From assembly GCA_019509785.1 (NCBI GenBank), contig JAEKLQ010000023.1, forward strand, positions 1-64,000: a stretch of DNA of 64,000 nucleotides, in the 5' to 3' direction. Each line of letters begins with the position of its first letter. Position 1 is the first letter of the stretch. Of the stretch, positions 46,698-55,037 are shown one piece after another. Below the pieces are notes generated by a model. The model was not told where the DNA came from. It did not search any database and was given only the letters and a program-made list of their open reading frames with translations. The stretch is from Fibrobacterota bacterium. GTDB lineage: Bacteria > Fibrobacterota > Fibrobacteria > UBA11236. The translations under genes and the position numbers were made by a program.

Positions 46698-47456
46698 TCA
46701 TTTTGAAGCGACGATGCATGCGTTCCAGGTGGAGATGCCCGGCTCGCGATCGGAGGTCATCCATTCCAGGAAATCCACGACTTTGAAACCAGCGGCCGCG
46801 AGCATGAAATCCAGCTCCGGCTTGAAGAGGTAACGCATATGATGCGTCTCGTTCAGCCGCTCCAGCTTTCCGGTGGCCTTATCCTCGATCAGCACCTCGT
46901 AGTTCACGTCCACGACATTGCGGTTGGGATGGATCTCCGGGCTCGCGACGCGCAGCACCTTGATGGATTCATCCTCCATCTTCTTGACGCGCAGCACGGG
47001 CGGATCGGTGAGCACGCCGGGCCCGTACCAGAAATCGAATACGAAGATGCCGCCGGGGGCAAGATGCTCAAAGGCCGAAACGAAGCTGGACTTGAGCGCT
47101 TCGTTGGTCGTCTGATAGCTCATCACGTGGAATAACGAGACGACGGCGTCCGCCTTCTTGCCCAGGCGGAAATCCGTGGCGTCGCCGAGATGGAAGCGGA
47201 GGTTTTTCATGCCTTCGGCGCGCTGGCGGCCCACGCGGATCATGTCCTCGGAACGATCCACGCCGTCCACCTCGAATCCGTGCTTGGCCAGGAGGACGTC
47301 ATGGTTCCCCGTGCCGCAGCCCACGTCGATGAGGCTCTTGGCCTTGCCCCCCGAGTACTGCCGCACCAGGCCGGCGATGTAATCGGCCTCGCCCTGGTAG
47401 TCCTTGTCCTTGTAGAGAAGGTTGTAGTATCGGGAGTAGGAACCGAAAACGCTCAT
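46698..47456 (-). CDS. class I SAM-dependent methyltransferase
   Basis: A 252-residue methyltransferase. Motif I SLIDVGCGTGNHDVLLA, strand 2 VDGVDRSEDMIRVG, motif II ADAVVSLFHVMSYQ and GGIFVFDFWYGPGVL are clear. It is related to TylM1/DesVI-type N- and O-methyltransferases that act on nucleotide-bound aminosugars, which would suit its place right after a DegT aminotransferase. The open frame continues to 48068 but that part is a shadow of the aminotransferase; the ATG at 47456 overlaps its stop by four bases. Confidence 0.87.
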   Translation of the reverse strand: MSVFGSYSRYYNLLYKDKDYQGEADYIAGLVRQYSGGKAKSLIDVGCGTGNHDVLLAKHGFEVDGVDRSEDMIRVGRQRAEGMKNLRFHLGDATDFRLGKKADAVVSLFHVMSYQTTNEALKSSFVSAFEHLAPGGIFVFDFWYGPGVLTDPPVLRVKKMEDESIKVLRVASPEIHPNRNVVDVNYEVLIEDKATGKLERLNETHHMRYLFKPELDFMLAAAGFKVVDFLEWMTSDREPGISTWNACIVASK

Positions 47457-48586
47457 CTCAGGACCTCTTTCACTGCGGCGGCGGCCTCTTCCATTTGCGC
47501 GTCGGTGAGGGCCATGCCGCTGGGCAGGTAGAAGCCGCGCTGGCTCAGCCTTTCCGAAACGGGATGGGACTCGCCGGCGAACAGGCCCATCTTGCGGAAG
47601 ACCGGTTGCAGATGCATGGGCCAGAAGAAATGGCGTACGCCGATCTTCTTCGCGGAAAGGCGTTTCACCGCTTCGACCGCGTCGAAGGGGATATCGTCCC
47701 CCAGGACGATGGGATAGACCCAATAGATGTTTTCGGCGTAATCGGCGCGCGCCACGGGCAATTGGAGCCCCGGGGTCCCGGAGAGCAGCCGGGTGTAAGT
47801 GGCGCCGATGTGCCGCTTCTTGGCCACGAAGGCGTCCAGGCGTTCGAGCTGGGCGACGCCGAGGGCGGCTTGGATGTTCGACATGCGCAGGTTCCACCCC
47901 ATTTCCTGGTGGATGTACCGGCGTTCCTTGTCGAAAAAAAGGTTGCGCAGATCGCGGCAACGCGCGGCCAAATCCGGGTCGTCGGCCAGGAGCATGCCGC
48001 CTTCGCCCGTGGTTACGTGCTTGTTGGGATAGAAGCTGAAGGTGGAAAGGTCGCCGAAGGACCCGCACGGCCGCCCGCGGTAGGTCTGGCCATGCATCTC
48101 GGCCGCATCCTCGATGAGGCGCAGGCCGAATTCGCGAGCCACCTCGAGGACGGGATCCATGTCGACGGGGAGGCCGTAGATATGCGCCACCATGATGGCC
48201 TTCGGCCGCGGCCCCGGACCGCGCATGGCCGCCTGCACGCGCTCGCGCAAGCGGAGGGGATCGATATTGAAGGTGGCGGGATCGGAATCCACGACGATTG
48301 GCGTGGCGCCGGCGCGCACCACGGCCGCCGCGCAGGAGATGATGGTAAAGGCGGGCATCATCACCGCGTCGCCGGGACCCAGCCGCAATGCGGCGACGGC
48401 GGCATCGAGGGCCACCGAGCCGTTGCAGACCGCGATGCCGTGGCTACGGCCCATGCGCGCAGCCATGCCCTCCTCGAAGCGCTTCACGAAAGGGCCTTCG
48501 GAGGAGATCCAGCCCGTTTCGATGCATTCGATCAGGTATTTCTTCTCGTTGCCGTCGAGCAACGGTTCGTTGACCGGGACCGCCAT
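47453..48586 (-). CDS. DegT/DnrJ/EryC1/StrS family sugar aminotransferase
   Basis: A 377-residue PLP enzyme that aminates a keto-sugar nucleotide. PVNEPLLDGNEKKYLIECIETGWIS is the standard N-terminus, and SFYPNKHVTTGEGG holds the PLP lysine at about K189. LIEDAAEMHG carries the PLP-binding aspartate. It uses glutamate as amino donor. Together with the adjacent methyltransferase it could make a methylated aminosugar, and the cupin gene upstream may belong to the same step. Four-base gap from the cupin gene, four-base overlap with the methyltransferase. The substrate keto-sugar is unknown; the Gmd product is one candidate. Confidence 0.92.
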   Translation of the reverse strand: MAVPVNEPLLDGNEKKYLIECIETGWISSEGPFVKRFEEGMAARMGRSHGIAVCNGSVALDAAVAALRLGPGDAVMMPAFTIISCAAAVVRAGATPIVVDSDPATFNIDPLRLRERVQAAMRGPGPRPKAIMVAHIYGLPVDMDPVLEVAREFGLRLIEDAAEMHGQTYRGRPCGSFGDLSTFSFYPNKHVTTGEGGMLLADDPDLAARCRDLRNLFFDKERRYIHQEMGWNLRMSNIQAALGVAQLERLDAFVAKKRHIGATYTRLLSGTPGLQLPVARADYAENIYWVYPIVLGDDIPFDAVEAVKRLSAKKIGVRHFFWPMHLQPVFRKMGLFAGESHPVSERLSQRGFYLPSGMALTDAQMEEAAAAVKEVLR

Positions 48587-48589
48587 GGC

Positions 48590-49024
48590 TTATGTGGCCG
48601 CGGCCGTGCGGATGGTGACCTTGGGAGCCTCGAAGCGGGTCTTGTCGCCTTCGCCGGCGTAGGGGCCCTGCTTCACTTCCAGCATGACCAGCTCTTCCAG
48701 CACCTCGAACCCGTGCCCGCCGGTGGCCAAGAGGATGGTGTCGCCCGCGCCGAGCATGCGGCTTTCCAGGTAAGTCTTCTCGTTGTCATAGAAGTCAACC
48801 CGAAGTTTGCCCTTCTTGATGAACAAGACCTCGAGCGTATAGGCTACGCTTCGCTCTACGGCATTGTGGATATGCGGCTGGATGACCTTTCCCGCCGGAT
48901 GATGCATGTAGGCGAGTTGCTGGGAGAATTCGTTGGGCGTGAAGAAGGAGATACCTGGCGCATCGTAGCTGTTGGGGACGATGTAGGCCAGGATTTGCGC
49001 ATGGTGGGAAATGATTTCAACCAT
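48590..49024 (-). CDS. cupin-fold protein
   Basis: A 144-residue protein. HHPAGKVIQPHIHN followed by LEVLFIKKGKLRVDFYD and GGHGFEVLEELVMLEVKQGPY shows two cupin motifs with metal-binding His residues. Small cupins of this type are found next to DegT aminotransferases in polysaccharide clusters, where some are sugar isomerases. No FdtA/QdtA signature is clear, so isomerase activity is only a possibility. Its start codon region lacks an obvious ribosome site. Confidence 0.75.
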   Translation of the reverse strand: MVEIISHHAQILAYIVPNSYDAPGISFFTPNEFSQQLAYMHHPAGKVIQPHIHNAVERSVAYTLEVLFIKKGKLRVDFYDNEKTYLESRMLGAGDTILLATGGHGFEVLEELVMLEVKQGPYAGEGDKTRFEAPKVTIRTAAAT

Positions 49025-49148
49025 TTCTTTGCCTGCCTTTTCACGGGGATCGACGACTCGGAAAGCAGGTGGAAACTAGAAAAATGCGGCATCAATCCAA
49101 GCATTCGGCAGAGACGCCCCGGGCACCTGGGTCTGGCCGGAAGGGTTC

Positions 49149-52100
49149 TCAGGGGCGTTGCGAGGCGGCCGTTTCGATCTCAAGCTCCGAAAGATGGACG
49201 AACAATCCCCCGCGCAGCAGAAGGTCGGGTATCTTGTTCCCTGAAGCGAGGTATTTGATCTCATCGTCGGGCACACCCGAGGGATAGAACCGGCCGCAAT
49301 GCGTAGGCTCCAGATATTTCAGGGACGCGCCGAAAAACGACGAAGCCCAGCCATTGGCGTGGATGTCGACACGGCCGGTCCGGGTTTCCAGCCAGGCGCG
49401 CAGGCCGTCCACGATGAAGCGCGGGAGGTTGGCCTCGTCGAACATCAGTTGGCGCGCCAGGGTATGGGTCATGATGGAATTGCTCTTCAGCTCGCCGATG
49501 CCCAGGTAATCGACGCAGTATACCTTCCGGTAGCGCGCGACCAGCTCGATTAAGCCGGAAGAATCGGCGAGGACCCCGTCACGAGGCAGATACAGGGCTT
49601 CGCCGGAATCGACGGTCGGGTTCTCGATGGCGAAAACCGGGAACATCGCCGAACCGGCTTCGATCTTGAAGGCATGAATACGGAGTCCCGCGGGGGAAAC
49701 CGCCGACCAGGCGGAGGTTTGGACCAAGGTGCGCGGGACATAGTTCCCGTAAACCTCTTCCATCCCTTGGGCGACGCGCTCCGGATAATCTCCCGTGGGC
49801 GAGAAGTTTTGGAAACGCGCTTGCGAAGCGCTGTCCACCGCCGCGTAAAGTTTGTTCACCAAGCTCGAGCTGCCCGCCAGGTTGGGTTCCAGTTCATTCG
49901 CATCGAATATGGGCACTTGCCGTTCGGTAAGGACCGTGGCCGTGTCCGGCAGGGAAGTCGAAAACCAGGCGTAGCTGGCTTCCCTACGGGGTTGCAGGTA
50001 GTTGTGGTTCCCATCATCGGTGGAGTAAAAAATCCGGTCCGCATGACCGTCCAGGCCCCACCACTCCTTGGCCTTCGCCAGCACCGGTCCCATGGCCGCG
50101 GGCGGAGCCCCTTCGTCCAATTCGCCGGCGATCGATTGTAGGGAACGCGGATAGATCATGGCCAGTTCGAAATCGGTAGGAAGCATGGGCAATTCCGGGG
50201 GCGGTGACCATACGAAGCCGGGCCCGTAATTGCTTTCCACGTACAGATCCGAATGGACCGTCATGCCGGAGCAGTCGCCGCCGTATAGGGTGGCCGGCAG
50301 GGAGAGGGTACGCACGCGCGGATCGAATTCGCCCAGTTCGAGGGACATTGCCCCTCCATAGGAATACCCCGCCGCGCCGATGCGGCCCGGATCGACCTGG
50401 GGAAAAGTCTCCACCGCCCAGGTGATCGAAGAAATCAATTCCTGCAGGAAGACGCTATTGGGGCTGGGCATGCCCAATAGCTCGCGGCCATAGCCCAGGT
50501 AGTTGTTCCCGCCGCTTTCGTACGCCGCCCGCACCCCGTTTCCGTTCAACCCTTCCGGGACCAGCACGACCATGCCTTGCAGTGCGAAGTTGGCGGACCG
50601 CTGTTGTACCAGATCGGTGGAGACGCCCTCCTCGTAGCCGGGCGGGGTGACGATTAACGGGCAGGAAGCGGGATCCTTATCGTCGGGCAGGTACACGTTG
50701 AGCGGTAGGTAAATCCCCGGAAAGACTTCCAGCCGGACGACCTCGATGGAGTAGCCGGGGCCCTGGAAGCGGCGCTGGACGGCATGGGACAACGCGCGCC
50801 GATCGGCTCTGAGCCCGGAGAGGGCCATGAGGCGGGCCCGCAAGGAATCCCCGTAGGCCTGGATTTGGTTCCCGGAAGTGAAGGCCGGGCAAGTTCCCGA
50901 GCGGGCGGAGATCAGGCGCACGGCCTGATCCCCGCCCGCGGAACCCAGCGCCGGGCGCCAGACCGCGAAAAGTTTCGACAACTCTTGGTCGAGCGCGCGC
51001 ACGGCATAACGGGGGCGCACCAGCAAAGGCTGGGTTACGGCGATGGTCAGGGTATCCCCGCCTTCCTGCCGGACGCCGTTCACCTCCCAATAGGTGATAC
51101 TGTATTCGGGCGAGGAATGGGCCGCGAACTTGACGACGGTGTCCTGGGGCAACCAGGCCAAGCTGGAATCGACGGGACCGCCGGGCGGCGCGTCCACGAA
51201 GGCCAGCTTGTGCCAAGCGCGGAAATCCGCTTCCCGCGACCACGGGCCTTTAGGGCTCAATGAGCGCGGGTTCTCGGTGGATCCATCCGAACGCCAGTGG
51301 TCGAAAACGAAGCGCGTATCGGGCCCTTGGAAAAAGGCCGAGGTATGGCGTTCCTGCACGGCCGGGGTCCCGAGCGAAGGCAGTTCAACCGTGGATTCCA
51401 GGACCGTATCCAAAGGGGCCCGGGTCAGGCGTCCTCCGATTTCGAGATCCAGGGTGGTATCGGGCCAAGTGGCCACGCGCAAGGATCGTCCCGGCAGAAA
51501 CACGGCCTCGATGGCGCCGGGCCACTTCACCTGCAGGGAAACGGTGTCCAGGCTACTGAGCGTTTGGCCGTCCAGGGTCCAGTGTGAAAAGAAGAACCCA
51601 TCGCGCTCCCGCGCGGCCAAATGCAGTACGGTGTTCTCGGCGTACCAGGGTGCCTGGGGATCGAGGGTCGGTTGCGGCTGGGGAACGCTTTGGGAAGCGG
51701 AATCCTGTTTGGCCTTCCCTTCCGCCAAACCTTTCTTCGGTAGGGCGGCGACCCCATCGAGCTGGCGCATGGCGCGATCCTTGGGTTCGGTGACGAGGGT
51801 GAACTCGCCGCTCGAATCGGGCGTCACCCGGACCACCACCTTGTATGCGCGGCGCGTAGGAATGACGAGCGCCGTGGTAGTGTCGAGGGAAAAGATGGTA
51901 TCCAGGCCTGACTGATCGGGACGCCGGCGCAGGAAAGCCTCCAGGCGAACGTCTTCGCCGTCCACGTAGGGGGATGCGTCCATTCCCGTCACGGCGGGGA
52001 AAGCGAGCTTCACTAGCGATCCCGCGGGCAGGCGCTTGCGCACGGGAGTGATGGCGACGCTATCGTTCAGCCGCAGGGCGAAGCCCGCGGTCCAATCGCT

Positions 52101-52727
52101 CTGTACGGTAAGGCTGCACACGCGGGCATACTGCGCTTGCGCGAATAGGGGTTCGGTCGCTTTCAATGAGAGGAAGCGGGCCGAGTCCGCGCGGCCGCCG
52201 TTCACGCTCCAGGACAGGAAATCGGCGTTGGCCAGGTCCGGGGCCGACACGGTGAAATTGGCTCCCTCCCAGCGCCAGCTGGAATCGAAAACATTGATGG
52301 CGGAGCCCGTACGGGTCGCGATCAGGATCTTGTACTGCTTGCCGAAGCGGGCGGATAGGGAATCCCCCCGCTCGAACTTGATGGAGAGGGTATCCCCGCG
52401 CAGGCTGGAATCGACCCAGCCCTGGAAGACGAAGCGCGTATCGATCCCCGGGACGTACCCGCTCCGATCGAAGACCTGATCTCCGGGCACCGACACGGTG
52501 ATGGCGGTGTCCGGCCTTACCATCACCGATCCCGGGGAAGTCACGGTATCCTTGCCGGCGAGGATCTTCAGGCCGGGCTCGGGAGTCGTGTTAAGCCGGA
52601 CGGGTATGAAGGGCGCGCGCGTCAGTTCCGGATCGGTCTGGAAGCATCCGGACAAGGTTAGCGCGAACGCGGTGGATGCCAGGTAGGGAAGGGCGCGGAG
52701 GCGCGGAAGTTTCTTAAGAAGATTCAT
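49149..52727 (-). CDS. large lipoprotein: bacterial repeat region plus alpha/beta hydrolase
   Basis: A 1192-residue lipoprotein. Signal peptide with lipobox LSGC (Cys28). Residues about 40-590 hold at least five beta-rich repeats with the pattern F-x-G/S-W-x-V-D/N...T-L-x-I-x-x...L-x-A-x-F (for example RFVFQGWVDSS, FLSWSVNGG, FFSHWTLDG, VFDHWRSDG, ITYWEVNG), like the divergent InlB B-repeat or bacterial repeat domains of surface proteins. From about 650 an alpha/beta hydrolase follows with GYSYGG (around residue 787), DDGNHNY supplying a likely catalytic histidine, and PLIVTPPGYEEG. An acetyl-esterase-like activity is plausible. It is unusual within an export operon. ATG 52727 is preferred over 52763 because it starts directly at the signal peptide. 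Confidence 0.8.
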   Translation of the reverse strand: MNLLKKLPRLRALPYLASTAFALTLSGCFQTDPELTRAPFIPVRLNTTPEPGLKILAGKDTVTSPGSVMVRPDTAITVSVPGDQVFDRSGYVPGIDTRFVFQGWVDSSLRGDTLSIKFERGDSLSARFGKQYKILIATRTGSAINVFDSSWRWEGANFTVSAPDLANADFLSWSVNGGRADSARFLSLKATEPLFAQAQYARVCSLTVQSDWTAGFALRLNDSVAITPVRKRLPAGSLVKLAFPAVTGMDASPYVDGEDVRLEAFLRRRPDQSGLDTIFSLDTTTALVIPTRRAYKVVVRVTPDSSGEFTLVTEPKDRAMRQLDGVAALPKKGLAEGKAKQDSASQSVPQPQPTLDPQAPWYAENTVLHLAARERDGFFFSHWTLDGQTLSSLDTVSLQVKWPGAIEAVFLPGRSLRVATWPDTTLDLEIGGRLTRAPLDTVLESTVELPSLGTPAVQERHTSAFFQGPDTRFVFDHWRSDGSTENPRSLSPKGPWSREADFRAWHKLAFVDAPPGGPVDSSLAWLPQDTVVKFAAHSSPEYSITYWEVNGVRQEGGDTLTIAVTQPLLVRPRYAVRALDQELSKLFAVWRPALGSAGGDQAVRLISARSGTCPAFTSGNQIQAYGDSLRARLMALSGLRADRRALSHAVQRRFQGPGYSIEVVRLEVFPGIYLPLNVYLPDDKDPASCPLIVTPPGYEEGVSTDLVQQRSANFALQGMVVLVPEGLNGNGVRAAYESGGNNYLGYGRELLGMPSPNSVFLQELISSITWAVETFPQVDPGRIGAAGYSYGGAMSLELGEFDPRVRTLSLPATLYGGDCSGMTVHSDLYVESNYGPGFVWSPPPELPMLPTDFELAMIYPRSLQSIAGELDEGAPPAAMGPVLAKAKEWWGLDGHADRIFYSTDDGNHNYLQPRREASYAWFSTSLPDTATVLTERQVPIFDANELEPNLAGSSSLVNKLYAAVDSASQARFQNFSPTGDYPERVAQGMEEVYGNYVPRTLVQTSAWSAVSPAGLRIHAFKIEAGSAMFPVFAIENPTVDSGEALYLPRDGVLADSSGLIELVARYRKVYCVDYLGIGELKSNSIMTHTLARQLMFDEANLPRFIVDGLRAWLETRTGRVDIHANGWASSFFGASLKYLEPTHCGRFYPSGVPDDEIKYLASGNKIPDLLLRGGLFVHLSELEIETAASQRP

Positions 52728-52883
52728 GCTTTTCGATCCGGTGCGGGTTACTGGACCGATCATATGCGGAGGGAGCGGCGGGATTCAAGTCCGAAAAAAT
52801 CGGGGAACGGCGATAGTTCGTCCCCTTAACCGTTTTTATGCGGTGAAGCGAAAGCGGATGTTAAAGCGGGAATTAAAGGCCCT

Positions 52884-55037
52884 TCACGTGGGCGAAGGCG
52901 ACAGGTCCGTTTCGACACGGAAGGCGATTTCCGTCGCCTGGATCTGCTGCCATAACGGGATGGGCCATTCGCCGCCCTTCTGTATGGCGCGTCCGAAGGC
53001 CTCGAGCTCTTCCTTCTGGCCTTTCTCGATCGCGGTTCCGTTCAAGCCCTTGGCCTTGGCCCCGTGGATCTCAAGCTTGCGGTAATCCTCCAGGCACAGC
53101 ACCTTCCCGTCGCAGAATACTTCCAGCTTTTCCTTGGGGTAATCCTTGGAGCCCAAGGAGGTGTAGGTGAGGGTGGCCAAGGAGCCGTCCGCGAAGGTCA
53201 TGGTGGCCGTGAAATTATCGCGATGGGAATAATGCCCCGAGGCGGGGCGGATGGCGGAGGCCCGCACGTCCTTCACCCGGCTGCCGGTAAGGTAGGTGAA
53301 CAGATCATAGATATGGCAGGCTTCGCCGAGGTTGCGGCCTCCGCCTTCCGCGCCGTGCACCCAATGGTCCAGCGGCAGATGCCCGGCATTCATCCGGTAA
53401 TCGAGGATCATGGGCGCCGCGCGACCGGCGACTTGAGCCTGCATGAGGCGGGCGCTGGGCGAAAAGCGGCGGTTGAAGCCGGTGAGGAGGATGGGCTTGA
53501 TTCCCGGCGCGCCGTCCTCGTAGAACGCGCGGAAGGCCTCCACCTCTTCGGGCTTCAAGGCCAAAGGCTTCTCCAACAGGACATGCTTCCCCGCGCGCAA
53601 GGCATCCAGGGCCATGGAGGCGTGCAGGTCATGGCGCGTGGCGATGAGCACGGCGTCCACGTCCTTATCCTCCAGCACGTCCAGGAAGCGCGTGGTGGCA
53701 TAGGTCGCGCCGAATTGGGTGGCCGTTCCCGTGGCGTTATGCCCGGTGCGGCTCGCGACCGCGCGCAGATGGAAAAGCTCCGGCATGGCGGCCATGTTGG
53801 GCAGATGCATGCCTTTGGCGAAGCCGCCGGCGCCTACTACGGCCAGCCGCACGGCTCCGGCCCGGGCGGGAATGGCCTTGGGATTGGGCACAGCCCGCGC
53901 GGAAGGCAGCGGTTCGGCCCGGTCCGGATATTCCAGCAGTACCATGAGCGGGCGCTTCCCCTCGGCCTTCAGGCTTTCGTAAGCCTCGGTGGCGCGCTCG
54001 GCGGGGAAGGCCGCCGAGATCAGGGGGCCTACCGAAACCGTCTTACCCGCCAGCAGGCGCAGGTACTCGGACATGTTGCGGTTTTCGGTCCAGCGGACGT
54101 AGCCTACGGGATAATCCAGCCCGTGCTCTTCGTAACGCGCATCGTAGCGCCCCGGCCCGTAGGAAGTGGAGATGAAGAAGTCCAGTTCCTTCTGGTAGAA
54201 GTCGGAACGATCGAGATGCAGGCCCACGTCGCCGACCAGCACGACCCGGCCCTTGCGGCGGCACATGCGGAAGGCCTGGGAAATGATGGCATCGGAAGGG
54301 GAGGCGGCGGTGATGATCACGCCATCGGCCCCGATACCGTCCGAGAGGCGCGCTACCTGCTCGATGGAATCGCCGTCGGCGGGGGTCACGCCCGCGTCCA
54401 TCCCCAGCTGCCGGGCCAGCGCGATCCGGCCCGGGTCGAGATCGGTGCCGATCACGCGGCAGCCGTTGGCCTTGAGCAATTGCGCGGCCAGTTGGCCCAG
54501 GATGCCCAACCCTACCACCACGAAAGTCTCCCCCAAGGTGGGTTGCGCGCGGCGCACGCCTTGCAGGGCGATGGCGCCCAGGGTCACGGTGCAGGCTTCT
54601 TCGAAGGTCAGGCCCTCGGGAGCGGGTACCACCAGGTTCCGGGGCACGCGGATGTATTCGGCATGATGCGCGTATTGCGCGCCCGCGCAGGCCACCCGAT
54701 CGCCTACCGCGAGATCGGCCACGCCCGCGCCTACCGCGATGACGGTGCCGGCGGCGGAATAGCCCGTGGCTCCCGCCACGTTCATCTTCCCTTCGATGGC
54801 GCTACGCGTGCGCGCCAGCCCTTGGGTCAGCACCATGCGCGCCGCTTCGGCCACCTTCTCGGGTTTGCGAAGGGCTTTTTTCCAGATGGGTTCCCCGCTC
54901 GCCCTTACCCCGCTCATTTCGGTTCCGGCGGAGATACAGGAGCGGGCGACCCGGACCAGGACGGTTCCCGGTTCGACTTCGGGGGCGGGCACGTCGGCCA
55001 GGACCGCCTGCCCCTGCTTGATCAGGACTTGCTTCAT
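52884..55037 (-). CDS. bi-domain oxidoreductase (alcohol dehydrogenase plus Gfo/Idh/MocA)
   Basis: A 717-residue fusion. Residues 1-370 are a zinc-type medium-chain dehydrogenase/reductase (GAGVADLAVGDRVACAGAQYAHHAEY, FVVVGLGILGQLAAQLLKANG). Residues about 390-717 are a Gfo/Idh/MocA dehydrogenase (LAVVGAGGFAKGMHLPNM, ATRHDLHASMALDALRAGKHVLLEKPLAL with the EKP motif). Such fusions occur next to heparinase II/III genes in exopolysaccharide clusters and are presumed to oxidise or reduce a sugar. The start at 55037 overlaps the stop of the export gene (ATGA); the frame upstream is a shadow. Substrate unknown. Confidence 0.92.
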   Translation of the reverse strand: MKQVLIKQGQAVLADVPAPEVEPGTVLVRVARSCISAGTEMSGVRASGEPIWKKALRKPEKVAEAARMVLTQGLARTRSAIEGKMNVAGATGYSAAGTVIAVGAGVADLAVGDRVACAGAQYAHHAEYIRVPRNLVVPAPEGLTFEEACTVTLGAIALQGVRRAQPTLGETFVVVGLGILGQLAAQLLKANGCRVIGTDLDPGRIALARQLGMDAGVTPADGDSIEQVARLSDGIGADGVIITAASPSDAIISQAFRMCRRKGRVVLVGDVGLHLDRSDFYQKELDFFISTSYGPGRYDARYEEHGLDYPVGYVRWTENRNMSEYLRLLAGKTVSVGPLISAAFPAERATEAYESLKAEGKRPLMVLLEYPDRAEPLPSARAVPNPKAIPARAGAVRLAVVGAGGFAKGMHLPNMAAMPELFHLRAVASRTGHNATGTATQFGATYATTRFLDVLEDKDVDAVLIATRHDLHASMALDALRAGKHVLLEKPLALKPEEVEAFRAFYEDGAPGIKPILLTGFNRRFSPSARLMQAQVAGRAAPMILDYRMNAGHLPLDHWVHGAEGGGRNLGEACHIYDLFTYLTGSRVKDVRASAIRPASGHYSHRDNFTATMTFADGSLATLTYTSLGSKDYPKEKLEVFCDGKVLCLEDYRKLEIHGAKAKGLNGTAIEKGQKEELEAFGRAIQKGGEWPIPLWQQIQATEIAFRVETDLSPSPT

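Noticed and set aside
47495-49258. 587-residue open frame on the plus strand
   Set aside because: It is antisense to the DegT aminotransferase and cupin genes; no ribosome site or motif.
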